This document shows positions 1 through 8,542 of a stretch of DNA of 34,429 nt, in pieces. Every line of letters starts with the position of its first letter. Position 1 is the stretch's first letter. The position numbers and the translations under genes were made by a program. The DNA lies in the NCBI GenBank assembly GCA_029258735.1, contig JAPDKD010000051.1, positions 1-34,429 of the forward strand, given 5' to 3'. The notes under the pieces were generated by a model that had not been told where the DNA came from, did no database searches, and saw only the letters and a list, made by a program, of their open reading frames with translations. The DNA is from an archaeon. GTDB taxonomy: Archaea > Thermoproteota > Thermoprotei > Thermofilales > JAPDKD01.

Positions 1-762
1 ATAGAGACTCCTGACCACGAGGGGGATTTGGACACAGTGCCGTTCGACAACCTCGTCAAGTACATCGGGGCTTTGAGGGAGATAACTGCTAGCTACTGCG
101 GCGACAGTAGGATAGAGTATGTGCTTCCTTTCAGGAATAAGGGCGAGGTTATCGGCGTCAGCCTTACTCACCCGCACAGTCATGTCTATATTCTTCCCTT
201 TGTTCCTCCCCGGGTTGCCCGCGAGCTGGTAATGTTCGAGAAATTTAAGGAGGAGAGGGGCGGCTGCTTGCTCTGCCACGTATTAGAGCTGGAGAGAGAA
301 GATGGGGTTAGAATGCTCTACGATAATGGGGGCTTTGCTGCTTTCCTTCCGTTTTATGCTATGTGGCCCTACGAGGTGCACGTAGTTTCTAAAAGGCATT
401 TTCCGAGCCTATTAGAGCTTAGTAAAGATGAGGTTGAGGAGCTGGCTGATACGTTAAAAGTTGTCGTAGCCGGATATAACAGTCTTTTCGGATTTAGTCT
501 TCCCTACATCATGGTTATGCATCAGGCTCCCTGTAGGCATGGCAGAGATCTTTATCACTTCCACCTGGAGTTCTATCCTGTTCATAGGACTATGGATAAG
601 CTGAAGTACCCGGCGGGTATTGAATGGGGCGGCTGGGTATTTACGTACGATGCATTGCCCGAAGAAAAAGCCTCCGAACTAAAGGAGGCTTTCAAAAAAG
701 GAATAGATAGACTTAGAAATTTACCTGAAAAATACGAGGTTAAAGGCAAGGTATACGTCTAG
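1..762 (+). CDS. galT: Galactose-1-phosphate uridylyltransferase, 5'-truncated by window edge
   Basis: This is a Leloir-pathway enzyme that exchanges UMP between UDP-glucose and galactose-1-phosphate in the cytosol. The reading frame is open from base 1, and the sequence before the track's TTG at 28 (ETPDHEG) resembles the conserved GalT segment ahead of the catalytic half. The gene therefore starts outside the window, and about 70-80 residues are missing if it has the usual ~330-residue length. The HIT-type active-site motif HPHSH lies at nt 169-183, a CxxC pair (GGCLLC) follows, and the second half carries HFHLEFYP at nt 556-579. Known GalT proteins usually read HPHxQ, so the His in place of Gln is odd. 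A T-rich convergent terminator follows directly. The alpha-galactosidase gene 2 kb away fits galactose use. The family call is firm; the substrate is less so because of the altered residue. Confidence 0.88.
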   Translation: METPDHEGDLDTVPFDNLVKYIGALREITASYCGDSRIEYVLPFRNKGEVIGVSLTHPHSHVYILPFVPPRVARELVMFEKFKEERGGCLLCHVLELEREDGVRMLYDNGGFAAFLPFYAMWPYEVHVVSKRHFPSLLELSKDEVEELADTLKVVVAGYNSLFGFSLPYIMVMHQAPCRHGRDLYHFHLEFYPVHRTMDKLKYPAGIEWGGWVFTYDALPEEKASELKEAFKKGIDRLRNLPEKYEVKGKVYV

Positions 763-775
763 AAGCGAAAAGTAG

Positions 776-791
776 AAAAAAGAACTTTTTT
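776..791. terminator. Bidirectional A/T-tract inverted repeat between convergent genes
   Basis: Six A's plus G, a two-base spacer, then C plus six T's form an inverted repeat between the 3' ends of galT and the minus-strand gene ending at 797. On either strand the transcript would end in a U6 run, as expected for a simple archaeal terminator. Confidence 0.5.
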
Positions 792-796
792 ACAGA

Positions 797-1813
797 CTAT
801 GATATATAGGCTTCTGCTATTTCTATTTTACTTATTCCTTTGGGCTCGTACACTAGCCTTATAAATGGAAAGTCTTCTTTCACCTTATATGTTACTAGAT
901 TGTCCTCTACATTTATAGAGTTTATGGTTGACCACGTGTTTCTGCGAGTATAGGCCTGTATTGATAGTTCGCCTTTGCCGGAGGCTTTAAACAAAAAGGT
1001 GGTGTTTACTCCTAAGGCTGGAACGGGGTGCGACGCGACTTTTTCCTTGTACATGATTCCATCTATGAACAAGTTTTTCCCGAATTCTCTAAGCCTTATT
1101 ATTATGGAGGGAGAGGGAGACCCGTCTAGCACGCGGAGCTGCCATGGATGTATATCGTTCCATGTCCATTCCTTATCGAGCGGCCCGCCATCAATATCCA
1201 GTAACATTGCCATTGACGGCGACGGTCTTAACGCTGTTATGCCTAGAGAATATGGGGCTCCCTCATGTATTAATTGAGACCTTTCACCATCTGCTAGTAC
1301 CGCCACTGCTTTGAGCTTCGAGTCTACGAACCATAGTGCTAGGTGCTCGTGGACTCTTATCGTAAAGGTGTGCCTTAATAGGCTCAGGTTTAACCCGTTG
1401 ACTGGTATAGTCATTACCAAGGGCCCTTCATCTGACCAGGCTCCGGCGTAGGCTGAAAGTGCCTTGTTTTTGTAGAGGAAGTGCACGACTCCGCCTCCGA
1501 ACAGGTCCTCTACTTCGAAGCCGAACCAAAGCATTGGGCCATCTTTCCAAGCTGGGAGCCTGGCGATTAGCTGGAAAACGCCGTATTTGAATACATCTTT
1601 TGACCTTATTGAGAGCGTTGTTAGGCCTGGGGGGCGGCGAAGCATTGCTTTTTTGAAGACTGTGTATTTGGATTCTTCCCAATTAATGATCCAGTATTTG
1701 GATGGATCTTCCCGCCGAAATACTTCACCATCGTCTTTCGGCTCGCGAACCCAGCAGTAGAAGTAGCCTTCCAAGCCTTTTTCCATTATTTCGCCGAACC
1801 TTATTTTTCCCAT
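797..1813 (-). CDS. Concanavalin-like beta-sandwich protein of unknown function
   Basis: I do not recognise a named family with certainty. The 338-residue protein is rich in alternating beta-strand segments and aromatic residues. Around residues 75-100 the pattern YGVFQLIARLP followed by MLWFGFE resembles the strands of GH16/LamG concanavalin-like sandwiches. I see no ExDxxE catalytic signature, so binding or a diverged glycosidase are both possible. There is no signal peptide or membrane segment, which suggests a cytosolic protein. It begins at an ATG about 20 nt from a TTTTTAAAAG element, consistent with leaderless transcription. It lies between galT and an alpha-galactosidase gene, which points to carbohydrate metabolism; that link is inferred from position only. 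Confidence 0.6.
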   Translation of the reverse strand: MGKIRFGEIMEKGLEGYFYCWVREPKDDGEVFRREDPSKYWIINWEESKYTVFKKAMLRRPPGLTTLSIRSKDVFKYGVFQLIARLPAWKDGPMLWFGFEVEDLFGGGVVHFLYKNKALSAYAGAWSDEGPLVMTIPVNGLNLSLLRHTFTIRVHEHLALWFVDSKLKAVAVLADGERSQLIHEGAPYSLGITALRPSPSMAMLLDIDGGPLDKEWTWNDIHPWQLRVLDGSPSPSIIIRLREFGKNLFIDGIMYKEKVASHPVPALGVNTTFLFKASGKGELSIQAYTRRNTWSTINSINVEDNLVTYKVKEDFPFIRLVYEPKGISKIEIAEAYIS

Positions 1814-1828
1814 TTTTATCCAAAATAG

Positions 1829-1838
1829 TTTTTAAAAG
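1829..1838 (-). promoter_or_regulatory. TATA element for the 797-1813 gene
   Basis: CTTTTAAAAA (minus-strand reading) is centred about 21 nt from the ATG at 1813, a spacing suited to a leaderless transcript. Confidence 0.4.
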
Positions 1839-1926
1839 AAGAAACTTTAATACATGATTCTTACTTATTTTAGGTCTATCCCCTTTATTTGCCTAAATAC
1901 TAAAATCCTTAAATAGACTTAGTCGC

Positions 1927-1943
1927 TATAATACTTAAAAAGA
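1927..1943 (+). promoter_or_regulatory. TATA element for the DUF89 gene
   Basis: TATAATACTTAAAAAG would place transcription start near 1960, giving a short leader that contains the GGTGA ribosome-binding site at 1998-2002. Confidence 0.35.
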
Positions 1944-2007
1944 AACGAAAGGAGAAAGGACTAGGTAAATATTATTAGTTTTGTGCTGTTTCTTAGCGGT
2001 GACATAT

Positions 2008-2877
2008 TTGAAGATATGGCCTCGATGTATCCCGTGCATTTACGATGTTCGCGTTAGAGAGATACTGGAGTCCAAGCTTGAAGGCGAGAAGAAAATCGAG
2101 GCTCTGAGAGAGTTCACAAGATACTTTGCTGATCTTATTACCCCTGGAGCATCAACCATAGTCTTAGCTACTGTAGGCTTCAGAAAGGTTAAGGAGCTTC
2201 TTGGGGAAGAAGACATCTACAGGGAGTTTAAGGAGAAATCTTATAGGATGGCTTTAAGCGTGGTCGGAGATGTTAGGAAAGAAGCGTTGGGTAAAAGCGC
2301 CTATGAAAAGTTCCTCTACCTCGTTAAGGCTAGCATAGCAGGCAACATTTTAGACCCCGGCGCTCCCTTGGGTAGGGGGCCGGAAAATTTTCTCGAAACT
2401 ATACGAAGACTAAAGCTCGCAAGGAATGAGACTAGAAAACTTTACGATCAACTTGAGAAAGCGAGTAAAGTAACATTTCTGTTAGATAACGCTGGCGAGG
2501 TTATTTTCGACGCCTTGCTTCTAGAGGAGTTGAAAAATATGGGTCTAAGCTTGGATATCGTTGCTAAGAGCCTGCCTTATCAAAATGACGTTACAGTCGA
2601 AGAGGCTAGGCGTATAGGTTTAGACAAGTTTGGAAGAATATTGGGAACTGGCTCTGACTCTGGCGGCGTAATTAGGGGAATGATATCCGAGGAAGTTTTC
2701 AAGTCTATGGAGGAGGCTGACCTCGTAATCTCTAAGGGGATGGCAAATTTTGAGTCTTTTCTAGATGAAATGCCGAGGGCTAAGATTTTCGTGATGCTGG
2801 TTGCTAAGTGTCTTCCGGTTGCTATTGCCGCTGGCGTTAAGCCGGGCGAGGCTGCAGCTTTCTTCCTAAGGGTTTAG
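2008..2877 (+). CDS. DUF89 / ARMT1-like metal-dependent phosphatase
   Basis: This is a member of the DUF89 family, metal-dependent phosphatases proposed to remove damaged or over-accumulated phosphometabolites. The start is set to TTG 2008 rather than the track's 1981, because GGTGA (1998-2002) sits six bases upstream and the protein then opens with the CIPC cysteine pair typical of archaeal members. Visible family motifs are LLDNAGE (Asp-Asn metal/phosphate site), KSLPYQNDV, and SKGMANFES near the C-terminus, followed by KCLPVA. The ~289-residue length is normal. The last 12 nt overlap the convergent alpha-galactosidase gene. A sugar-phosphate substrate would suit the neighbours, but nothing in the sequence fixes it. 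Confidence 0.85.
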   Translation: MKIWPRCIPCIYDVRVREILESKLEGEKKIEALREFTRYFADLITPGASTIVLATVGFRKVKELLGEEDIYREFKEKSYRMALSVVGDVRKEALGKSAYEKFLYLVKASIAGNILDPGAPLGRGPENFLETIRRLKLARNETRKLYDQLEKASKVTFLLDNAGEVIFDALLLEELKNMGLSLDIVAKSLPYQNDVTVEEARRIGLDKFGRILGTGSDSGGVIRGMISEEVFKSMEEADLVISKGMANFESFLDEMPRAKIFVMLVAKCLPVAIAAGVKPGEAAAFFLRV

Positions 2878-4959
2878 GCGGAGTATTACTGTATCTTTTT
2901 TAGGTTTTACTTTGGCGAGGGTCTCCTCTTTAAGCTCTTCTTCATCTGCTCTCATTCTCTTTAACGGGTAGACTAGTATCTCCTCTTTTTGGCGTAGAAG
3001 TATAATGTATTTGCTGTTTGAGCGTATAATTTTGCTCAGTATTCCAGGCATTACGTATAGTTGGGGCGTGCCGACTATGTAAACTTCTCCTAGTTTTGGC
3101 GCAAAAACGTATAGGCGGACTTCGTCGGGGCCTAGCGTTCCCTCTATACCTTCCCCGCTCCTTATTATGCCGTGCTCGCCTGTGAAGTATTCGTAGTAGA
3201 AGTATTCGCCGCTGAGCTCCGCGTCTTCAGGCTTTACGCTGTAATTTAGATCTTCTTCTCCTCTGTATATGTTGAACACGGCCACTAGCCCGTAGTTTCC
3301 AGCCCCCTCTACGTAGTAGTGGTTGAAGATTTTTAGCGGAACCTTCTGGTTGTAGGGGTCCAGCATTAGTATGTCTTTGCACGGTAACGCTGGCTGAGCG
3401 GGGCGTGGCAGCCTTCCATCTCGAAGAGCAAGTGGACTTGCAACTTTTTCCACGATTTTCTCTGGCTCGTCTGTTATGTATACTGGGCCTCCACTGACTG
3501 CTCTGGCCACTGCCTGGGGCACGGCTAGCGGGTCGTGGGTTTGGAACATGTCCCAGTCTGGCCATACTATCTGCGACATCCAGAGAGCATTATATGCATT
3601 AAAGTAGAGGTGCAGCCTGTCGCGGGATTTTAAATGAGGCACAATGTAGTCTACGCAGTTTCTTGATACTGCGCTTCTCAGCCAATTAAAGGCGTGGTCG
3701 GGGTTCATGGCCATGCAGTTTAGGACTTCTAATCCGTTTACGTACGCAGCTCCTTCCAGCCCTTCGTGAAGCATGCGTGATGCTTCTTCGACTGCGAAGT
3801 GCTCAGCGTATGCGAGGCCTACCACGAACTGATTGTCTACCTTAATGAAGTCTATGCCTGCTTCTCGGAGAATTTTGAACCATTTGTTGTAGAAGTGGAA
3901 CGCGCGTTCCGGCTTGGGGGCTAGCATATCGTCTATCTTTACGAGTTCCTCTGAGAGCTTTTCTGCGAGAACGCTTTCCTTGTCTATGCCTTTCCAGTAT
4001 CCGTTAAGGGTAAGCCAGAGCCCGACATAGCGTGCCCCTAACTTTTTGATTTTATCTACGACACCCTTAAGCCCCGTAGGGAATTTTACGGGATCCGCTT
4101 CAAAGTCTGATAGTGCCACTTCTCGCTGCTTCATCCAGCCGTCGTCGATGAGGAGATACGTTATTGGAACTTTTTCCCTTATTTTTGTGAAGCCTTCTAC
4201 GATCTTTTTCTCGTCGATATTTCTCCAAAAGGCGTTCCACGTGCACCAGCCGAGGTACTCAAAGACTTCGGGTAGCCGCTTGTTCCTTCTAAGCGCGTGC
4301 TCCTTTCCCAGGAACTTGAAGGCAGCCTCATAGGCCTTTGACACCGCTTTATAGGGGTTCTGGTCGAAGGAGAAGACGAGTAGGCCTAGCTTGCTCCACT
4401 CCCTCTGCGTCCAGGCGTTATGCACGGCTCTGAAAGAGCTTTTGCCGGGCTCTGTTAGGTAGCCTACGAAGCCTTCGCCGCTAATTGGGAGGACGTATAA
4501 GTAGCCTTTCTCTCCCTCGAAAAGTATCTGAGATATTTTCAATTTTGCTGGAAGTTCGGCTAAGTCTTCTCCGTGCCAGGGATAGGTCCATGGGCTCACC
4601 ATGTCCTCGCCTATGTCTAGCTTTACGGGGTATTTGTAGGGCTCGACTTCTTTTCTGAAGTAGTCTGGGGGGTCGTAGGAGTAGTTGAAGGCTAGGAACC
4701 TCTTGCTCCCGCCTATATCTACCTGCACCTCTACGGCTTTTCCGTTGGCCGCTGCTTTGCCATCTTCTATCCATAGTAGTTTAAGTTGGGGCTCGTCCCT
4801 AATCCCTAGGGATGCTTTGCCGTCCCTTGAAATTAGCTTGTAAACCGAGTTTTCGGATAATATTTTTTCGACTGCTGATAGGTCTCCTCTTATGGATATC
4901 TTGAAGCCTAGTTTTAAGCTGAAGCCGGGAAAGAGGAGAGTAAGCGTGTCTGAATCCAT
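2866..4959 (-). CDS. GH36 alpha-galactosidase / raffinose-synthase-type glycosidase
   Basis: The 697-residue protein matches the Sip1/raffinose-synthase branch of GH36, which in archaea includes alpha-galactosidases such as that of Sulfolobus. The catalytic barrel begins near residue 237 with LGWCTWNAFW and LLIDDGW. The nucleophile is Asp375 in KVDNQF, and the probable acid/base is Asp437 in SRNCVDYI. Further conserved blocks are WDMFQTHDP and SGGPVYITDEP. The N-terminal ~200 residues form a beta-sandwich and the C-terminus a beta domain. No signal peptide is visible, so it likely acts inside the cell on imported oligosaccharides. The released galactose could feed GalT at the window start. 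The gene is divergent from the membrane gene at 5102 and overlaps the DUF89 3' end by 12 nt. Hydrolysis versus transfer cannot be settled from sequence. Confidence 0.88.
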   Translation of the reverse strand: MDSDTLTLLFPGFSLKLGFKISIRGDLSAVEKILSENSVYKLISRDGKASLGIRDEPQLKLLWIEDGKAAANGKAVEVQVDIGGSKRFLAFNYSYDPPDYFRKEVEPYKYPVKLDIGEDMVSPWTYPWHGEDLAELPAKLKISQILFEGEKGYLYVLPISGEGFVGYLTEPGKSSFRAVHNAWTQREWSKLGLLVFSFDQNPYKAVSKAYEAAFKFLGKEHALRRNKRLPEVFEYLGWCTWNAFWRNIDEKKIVEGFTKIREKVPITYLLIDDGWMKQREVALSDFEADPVKFPTGLKGVVDKIKKLGARYVGLWLTLNGYWKGIDKESVLAEKLSEELVKIDDMLAPKPERAFHFYNKWFKILREAGIDFIKVDNQFVVGLAYAEHFAVEEASRMLHEGLEGAAYVNGLEVLNCMAMNPDHAFNWLRSAVSRNCVDYIVPHLKSRDRLHLYFNAYNALWMSQIVWPDWDMFQTHDPLAVPQAVARAVSGGPVYITDEPEKIVEKVASPLALRDGRLPRPAQPALPCKDILMLDPYNQKVPLKIFNHYYVEGAGNYGLVAVFNIYRGEEDLNYSVKPEDAELSGEYFYYEYFTGEHGIIRSGEGIEGTLGPDEVRLYVFAPKLGEVYIVGTPQLYVMPGILSKIIRSNSKYIILLRQKEEILVYPLKRMRADEEELKEETLAKVKPKKDTVILRLNP

Positions 4960-4983
4960 ATTTTATACTCTAAGATGCATCTA

Positions 4984-4991
4984 CTTAAACT
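4984..4991 (-). promoter_or_regulatory. TATA element for the GH36 gene
   Basis: TTTAAGTAG on the minus strand is centred roughly 28 nt from ATG 4959, as for a leaderless transcript. A second AT-rich patch lies immediately next to the ATG and is too close to serve. Confidence 0.3.
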
Positions 4992-5062
4992 AGTCTTCTG
5001 TTGTGAGGCTGTTTTGGAGCGACAAAACTGCGATAAGTAGAAGAATTCGATTTTCTAAAACA

Positions 5063-5071
5063 TTTTTAAAT
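5063..5071 (+). promoter_or_regulatory. TATA element for the 5102 membrane gene
   Basis: TTTTTAAAT is centred about 35 nt before ATG 5102, giving a very short leader. Its position argues against the track's GTG start at 5003, which would lie upstream of the promoter. Confidence 0.4.
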
Positions 5072-5101
5072 TTGCGTTTTTCTTATCTGTGTTGGGCTGT
5101 T

Positions 5102-5437
5102 ATGATGGTCTCCTCGAATTTTACTGTAGGCGCGTGGTTCGTCGTCATGATTTTCTGCATAGCTTTTGATTTAGGCTTCACCGTCTACAAATACGTCAAG
5201 AGAAGGTTTGACGAGATTTACAGTGCTGAGAGCGTTCTCCCGAAGAGGATAATTCACGGTGTGGTTTACCTCATATTTCTCGTGCTGGCTTATGAGGCGA
5301 TTAGGGTTAGAGTGGAGGGAGAGCTGTTTGCTGGCCTGCTTTTCCTAGTGTATATAGCGCTCTCGGCCGTCGCGTTCTTTATAGCTGTGGATATAGTTGT
5401 TTCGCTTCGTAAGTTAAGGAGGAAAAGGATAGCTTGA
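5102..5437 (+). CDS. Small three-helix membrane protein, unknown
   Basis: The 111-residue protein is not one I recognise. It has three hydrophobic stretches, near residues 8-28, 50-70 and 77-97, and a basic tail (LRKLRRKRIA). The start was moved from GTG 5003 to ATG 5102 (or the adjacent ATG 5105), because a TATA element at 5063-5071 lies between them and residues before 5102 look unlike a signal sequence. Its stop codon overlaps the TTG start of the ArsB-type transporter (TTGA), so the two are almost certainly translated together. A partner or accessory role for that transporter is inferred from this coupling only. Confidence 0.7.
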   Translation: MMVSSNFTVGAWFVVMIFCIAFDLGFTVYKYVKRRFDEIYSAESVLPKRIIHGVVYLIFLVLAYEAIRVRVEGELFAGLLFLVYIALSAVAFFIAVDIVVSLRKLRRKRIA

Positions 5438-6720
5438 CACCGATAGAAACTTTCTCACTTATATTTCTCGCTACCATACTTCTCTTAGTCAGCGAGATAG
5501 AGCATAAAGTAGTTGTAGCGCTACTAGCGGCTGTCTTTAGTGTCTATTTTGGCGTCTCGTATGGGCTTTACGAGATAGAAGACGTTTATCACATGATGGA
5601 CATGGAAACTGTGCTCTTCATTGTCGCGAGCCTTATTCTTTTTGAGTCGCTTAACGAGACAGGGTTCTTCAAGTTTTTGAGTCTTTTAGTTTTTAAGAAG
5701 CTTAGGCTTAAGGGGCTTTTCGTAGTTTACTTGTTGCTGGCTTTCGCGACGCTGTTTTCTGGCATTGCCGAGAACACTATTACTATGATTATTATGACGG
5801 AGATTACTTTGAGCGTCTTTACGCCTAGGAGGATCGATCCGCGAGCCACCGTAGCAATGGAAGGCGTAATGAGCAATGTTGGTGGGCTGCTTCTACCTAT
5901 AAGCTCTATTCCCGGGCTTATAGTGGCTACTCGAAAGAACATAGGAGCAGAAGAGTTCCTCGTAATAGATACTCCGCTGATATTTATCTTGCTGGGAGTC
6001 GCCATTCTATACTACAGGTTAGTGCTGGCTAAGCAAGAAGCTAGGATAGAAGAACTTCAAGTTGTCGTTGACGATCCTTGGAAAGCTGTGGAAAATAGGA
6101 GCGTTTTAGCGCGTTCTCTCTTGATTTTTTCCTTGTTTATAGTTGGAGTTCTGGTGTCAGATAAGCTTGGCTTTACTCCTTCCTATGTTGCCTTCTTCTT
6201 CGTTACTCTAATGTTCATGTTTAGCGGCGAGAATCCCGGGAGAATTCTTTCAAAAATTAGCTGGGATGTGCCTTTCTTCGTGGCATGCTTTTCTATATTT
6301 GTTGAGAGCTTAGATAGGGCTGGCGTGCTGGCCCTTGTTGGCAGTTACTTGGAGCCTCTCATCAGTGCGAGCGCCTTTCTCGGGCCTTTCGTGCTTCTCC
6401 TGATTTCTGGGGTATTCTCGTCGGTTATTGCTAACGTTTCTGTGGTTCTTCTGCTTCTTCCCATAGTAGACAGGATTTCCAGCATCAGCGGGCTTAATCC
6501 GCATCCCCTATACTGGTCGATGATAATTGGCAGCAATATTGGGGGCGGGTTAACGCTTTATGGCTCTGTACCTGTCTTAATGGCCGCCTCCTTAGCCGAA
6601 AAAGGGGGGCACAAGATTAGTTTCGGCCTTTATGCGAAGAAAATTGCTCCGGCTGTATTTCTTCAGCTGTTAGTTTCTGATTTTTACATTCTTTTGCTTG
6701 AGATTCTGGGCGTGCTTTAA
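5434..6720 (+). CDS. ArsB/NhaD-type (IT superfamily) ion transporter
   Basis: This 428-residue polytopic membrane protein has roughly eleven hydrophobic helices. The two inverted halves each contain a broken-helix signature of the ion transporter superfamily: SNVGGLLLPISSIPG in the first half and GSNIGGGLTLYGSVP in the second, as in ArsB, NhaD and P-protein permeases. A cytosolic loop around residues 205-225 separates them. The start is TTG 5434, preceded by an AGGAGGAAAAGG ribosome site and overlapping the stop of the preceding gene by four bases. No arsenic genes are nearby, so arsenite export is not supported. Sodium/proton or organic-anion transport is equally possible. Confidence 0.82.
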   Translation: MTPIETFSLIFLATILLLVSEIEHKVVVALLAAVFSVYFGVSYGLYEIEDVYHMMDMETVLFIVASLILFESLNETGFFKFLSLLVFKKLRLKGLFVVYLLLAFATLFSGIAENTITMIIMTEITLSVFTPRRIDPRATVAMEGVMSNVGGLLLPISSIPGLIVATRKNIGAEEFLVIDTPLIFILLGVAILYYRLVLAKQEARIEELQVVVDDPWKAVENRSVLARSLLIFSLFIVGVLVSDKLGFTPSYVAFFFVTLMFMFSGENPGRILSKISWDVPFFVACFSIFVESLDRAGVLALVGSYLEPLISASAFLGPFVLLLISGVFSSVIANVSVVLLLLPIVDRISSISGLNPHPLYWSMIIGSNIGGGLTLYGSVPVLMAASLAEKGGHKISFGLYAKKIAPAVFLQLLVSDFYILLLEILGVL

Positions 6721-6770
6721 TTTGAAGGAATCCTTATTTCCACGATTGCCATTATTTAATATTGATTTAT

Positions 6771-7598
6771 ATGGAGGAGGGGCTTTTAGCTCTGTTTGCG
6801 GGTATTATTGAAGAAATTGCAAAGCTTATTCCCAGCATTTTAACCGCTATCGCTGTCCTCGTAATTGGGTATATTGTGGGTAAGGTTACGTCTAAGGTTG
6901 TGGTTGAAATTGCTAGGATGGTAAAGCTGGACGAGAGCTTCGAGAAGTCTATGGTTGGCGAGCAGTTTAGGAAGGCTGGCTATCCTCTCTCAAGGATGCT
7001 TAGCATTGTTACCCGCCTAGTTATCTACACGCTCACAATACTCGCTGCACTCTCTTTCTTGAATATACCGTATTTCGAAGAGGTTAGCGTTTCGATAGCT
7101 CTATATCTTCCCAGGCTTGCAGCTGCCATAGTAGTGTTCCTTTTCGGCACAATACTTATTGAGTGGCTTTCCAACATGTTTGAAGGCATTGTTCTCGAGG
7201 AATCTGTTCCGGAGAATATAAAGACTATTTTAGGGGCAGGATTCCGCTTCTTCTTCTACATCTTTCTTATCTTCATTGTTTTCGAAGTTGCTGAAATAGC
7301 TCCCGCCGTTACCGCGTCTATAGCGCAAGCAGTTTTTCTCACAGTCGCTTTAAGCATTGCACTGTCTTTGGTACTTATTGTGGGCTGGGGGCTTAAGGAC
7401 GAGGCTCTCTTCATAATTTCTAGAGAAGGCGAACTCATTAAGACGGGAATGTACGTTGAGGTTGGAGGAATTAAGGGAACCATCGTTGGCATAACTTCCT
7501 TTATGGTTCAGATAAGAGATGAAGAAGGCAATGTTCACGTAGTTCCGAAAAGGATGTTTTTCAAAAGTGGCTTTAAAATTCTCAAAAAAGAAGCGTAA
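6771..7598 (+). CDS. MscS-like mechanosensitive channel family protein
   Basis: The ~275-residue protein has about five membrane segments, beginning with a conserved amphipathic TM helix (PSILTAIAVLVIGYIVGK). It ends in a small beta domain with the sequence GIKGTIVGITSFMVQIRDE and a VPKRMF motif, which resembles the Sm-like beta domain of MscS channels. ATG 6771 is preferred to the track's TTG 6762 because ATG follows within three codons. The gene lies 50 nt after the ion transporter gene and probably belongs to the same run of membrane genes. A role in osmotic release or ion leak is inferred from the family. The glycine-alanine rich pore helix of E. coli MscS is not obvious. Confidence 0.7.
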   Translation: MEEGLLALFAGIIEEIAKLIPSILTAIAVLVIGYIVGKVTSKVVVEIARMVKLDESFEKSMVGEQFRKAGYPLSRMLSIVTRLVIYTLTILAALSFLNIPYFEEVSVSIALYLPRLAAAIVVFLFGTILIEWLSNMFEGIVLEESVPENIKTILGAGFRFFFYIFLIFIVFEVAEIAPAVTASIAQAVFLTVALSIALSLVLIVGWGLKDEALFIISREGELIKTGMYVEVGGIKGTIVGITSFMVQIRDEEGNVHVVPKRMFFKSGFKILKKEA

Positions 7599-7662
7599 CA
7601 TTGCTTGAGCTATATTTTTATCCTACGGCTGATATTTTTACAGTAACGAGGAAGTGGGAGAG

Positions 7663-8460
7663 ATGGTGGAGGAAACGGAGCCTCTGATAATTGATTTACA
7701 TTTAAGGAGTATTAAAAATAAAACGTTATTCGTGCCTTTAACTGATCCTATTATGATCTTGTATTCAGTCGCCGACTATATTGTTAACAGGCTTGACATG
7801 TCCCCGAAGCTCTATGTGAGGCTTCCCGGCATGCAGTCGACAATGTTAGCTGTAAAGGGTGCCGCAGTGCATCCAATAGTGATTTTCGGAGCCGCGGGTC
7901 TCCCCTTAATGGTTCTAAGAACACCTCCTCGCATAGGCGAGGAGGCATTTAAATTATATAGTTATTTAGCGAAGGTAATTGTTGACTGGGCTGAACGCAA
8001 CGAGTTTGAGCGAATAGTTATGATAGATGTTAAGCCTGCTACTTCAGAAGATTCTAAGGTTTATTTTGTAACTGAGGAAAAGCTTGTGGAAAAGATTGCG
8101 GGCATGGGGTTTACGCCGTACTCTGGTGTCTTCACTTCTGAAGCTTCATTTTTCTTGGATGAGTGTTTGCGAAGTAGGGTTGACGCTATATTGTTCATAG
8201 TAGAGTCGAAGAAGGTGAAGATACTGCTGGACGCTTATAGGAAGAGGTCTCCAGAGGCTGTTGAAAGAGCTCTTCAAAGTGTGGCTGAACATGATGAAGA
8301 AGCGGTTAGGAACGCTATTAAGGCTTTAAGTAAAGTGTCCGGCGTTAATATTCCGCTGGATAGGCTGCCAGACTTCATTAAAGAGGTCAGCGAGGCTTTA
8401 AAGGAATCTATACCGCAGCTAGCTAGGCGGGCGAGGCCGAGCACGTTTGGCATAGCTTAA
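7663..8460 (+). CDS. PAC2 family protein (proteasome-assembly-chaperone-like)
   Basis: The ~265-residue protein matches the archaeal PAC2/COG1938-type fold. Visible signs are an alternating alpha/beta first half with KGAAVHPIVIFG and LMVLRTPPR, a central ERIVMIDVKPA strand, and a helical C-terminal third. In eukaryotes PAC2 helps assemble the proteasome; the function of archaeal members is poorly defined. ATG 7663 is chosen over GTG 7654, although both are possible; a gatattttta element lies 25-30 nt upstream. No proteasome gene is in the window. The gene directly precedes leuS. Confidence 0.65.
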   Translation: MVEETEPLIIDLHLRSIKNKTLFVPLTDPIMILYSVADYIVNRLDMSPKLYVRLPGMQSTMLAVKGAAVHPIVIFGAAGLPLMVLRTPPRIGEEAFKLYSYLAKVIVDWAERNEFERIVMIDVKPATSEDSKVYFVTEEKLVEKIAGMGFTPYSGVFTSEASFFLDECLRSRVDAILFIVESKKVKILLDAYRKRSPEAVERALQSVAEHDEEAVRNAIKALSKVSGVNIPLDRLPDFIKEVSEALKESIPQLARRARPSTFGIA

Positions 8461-8490
8461 AAGGTTTCTCTAATATTTTCTTTGAGAAAA

Positions 8491-8500
8491 TTATAAATTT
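8491..8500 (+). promoter_or_regulatory. TATA element for leuS
   Basis: TTATAAATTT is centred about 26 nt before position 8521, so the transcript should begin just ahead of the strong AGGAGGG ribosome site at 8529-8535. Confidence 0.45.
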
Positions 8501-8528
8501 GTTTGAAGTGTATTCGCTACTTGCTATA

Positions 8529-8535
8529 AGGAGGG
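8529..8535 (+). promoter_or_regulatory. Shine-Dalgarno site of leuS with an ambiguous start
   Basis: AGGAGGG is a near-perfect ribosome-binding site. Start codons at suitable distance are TTG 8544 and TTG 8547, but both are in a frame that stops at TAG 8577. In the LeuRS frame only ATT 8543 is at the right spacing. Confidence 0.6.
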
Positions 8536-8542
8536 ATGTGAT

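Noticed and set aside
5003-5102. Track start of the small membrane protein at GTG 5003
   Set aside because: A TATA box at 5063-5071 lies downstream of it, and two in-frame ATG codons follow at 5102 and 5105.
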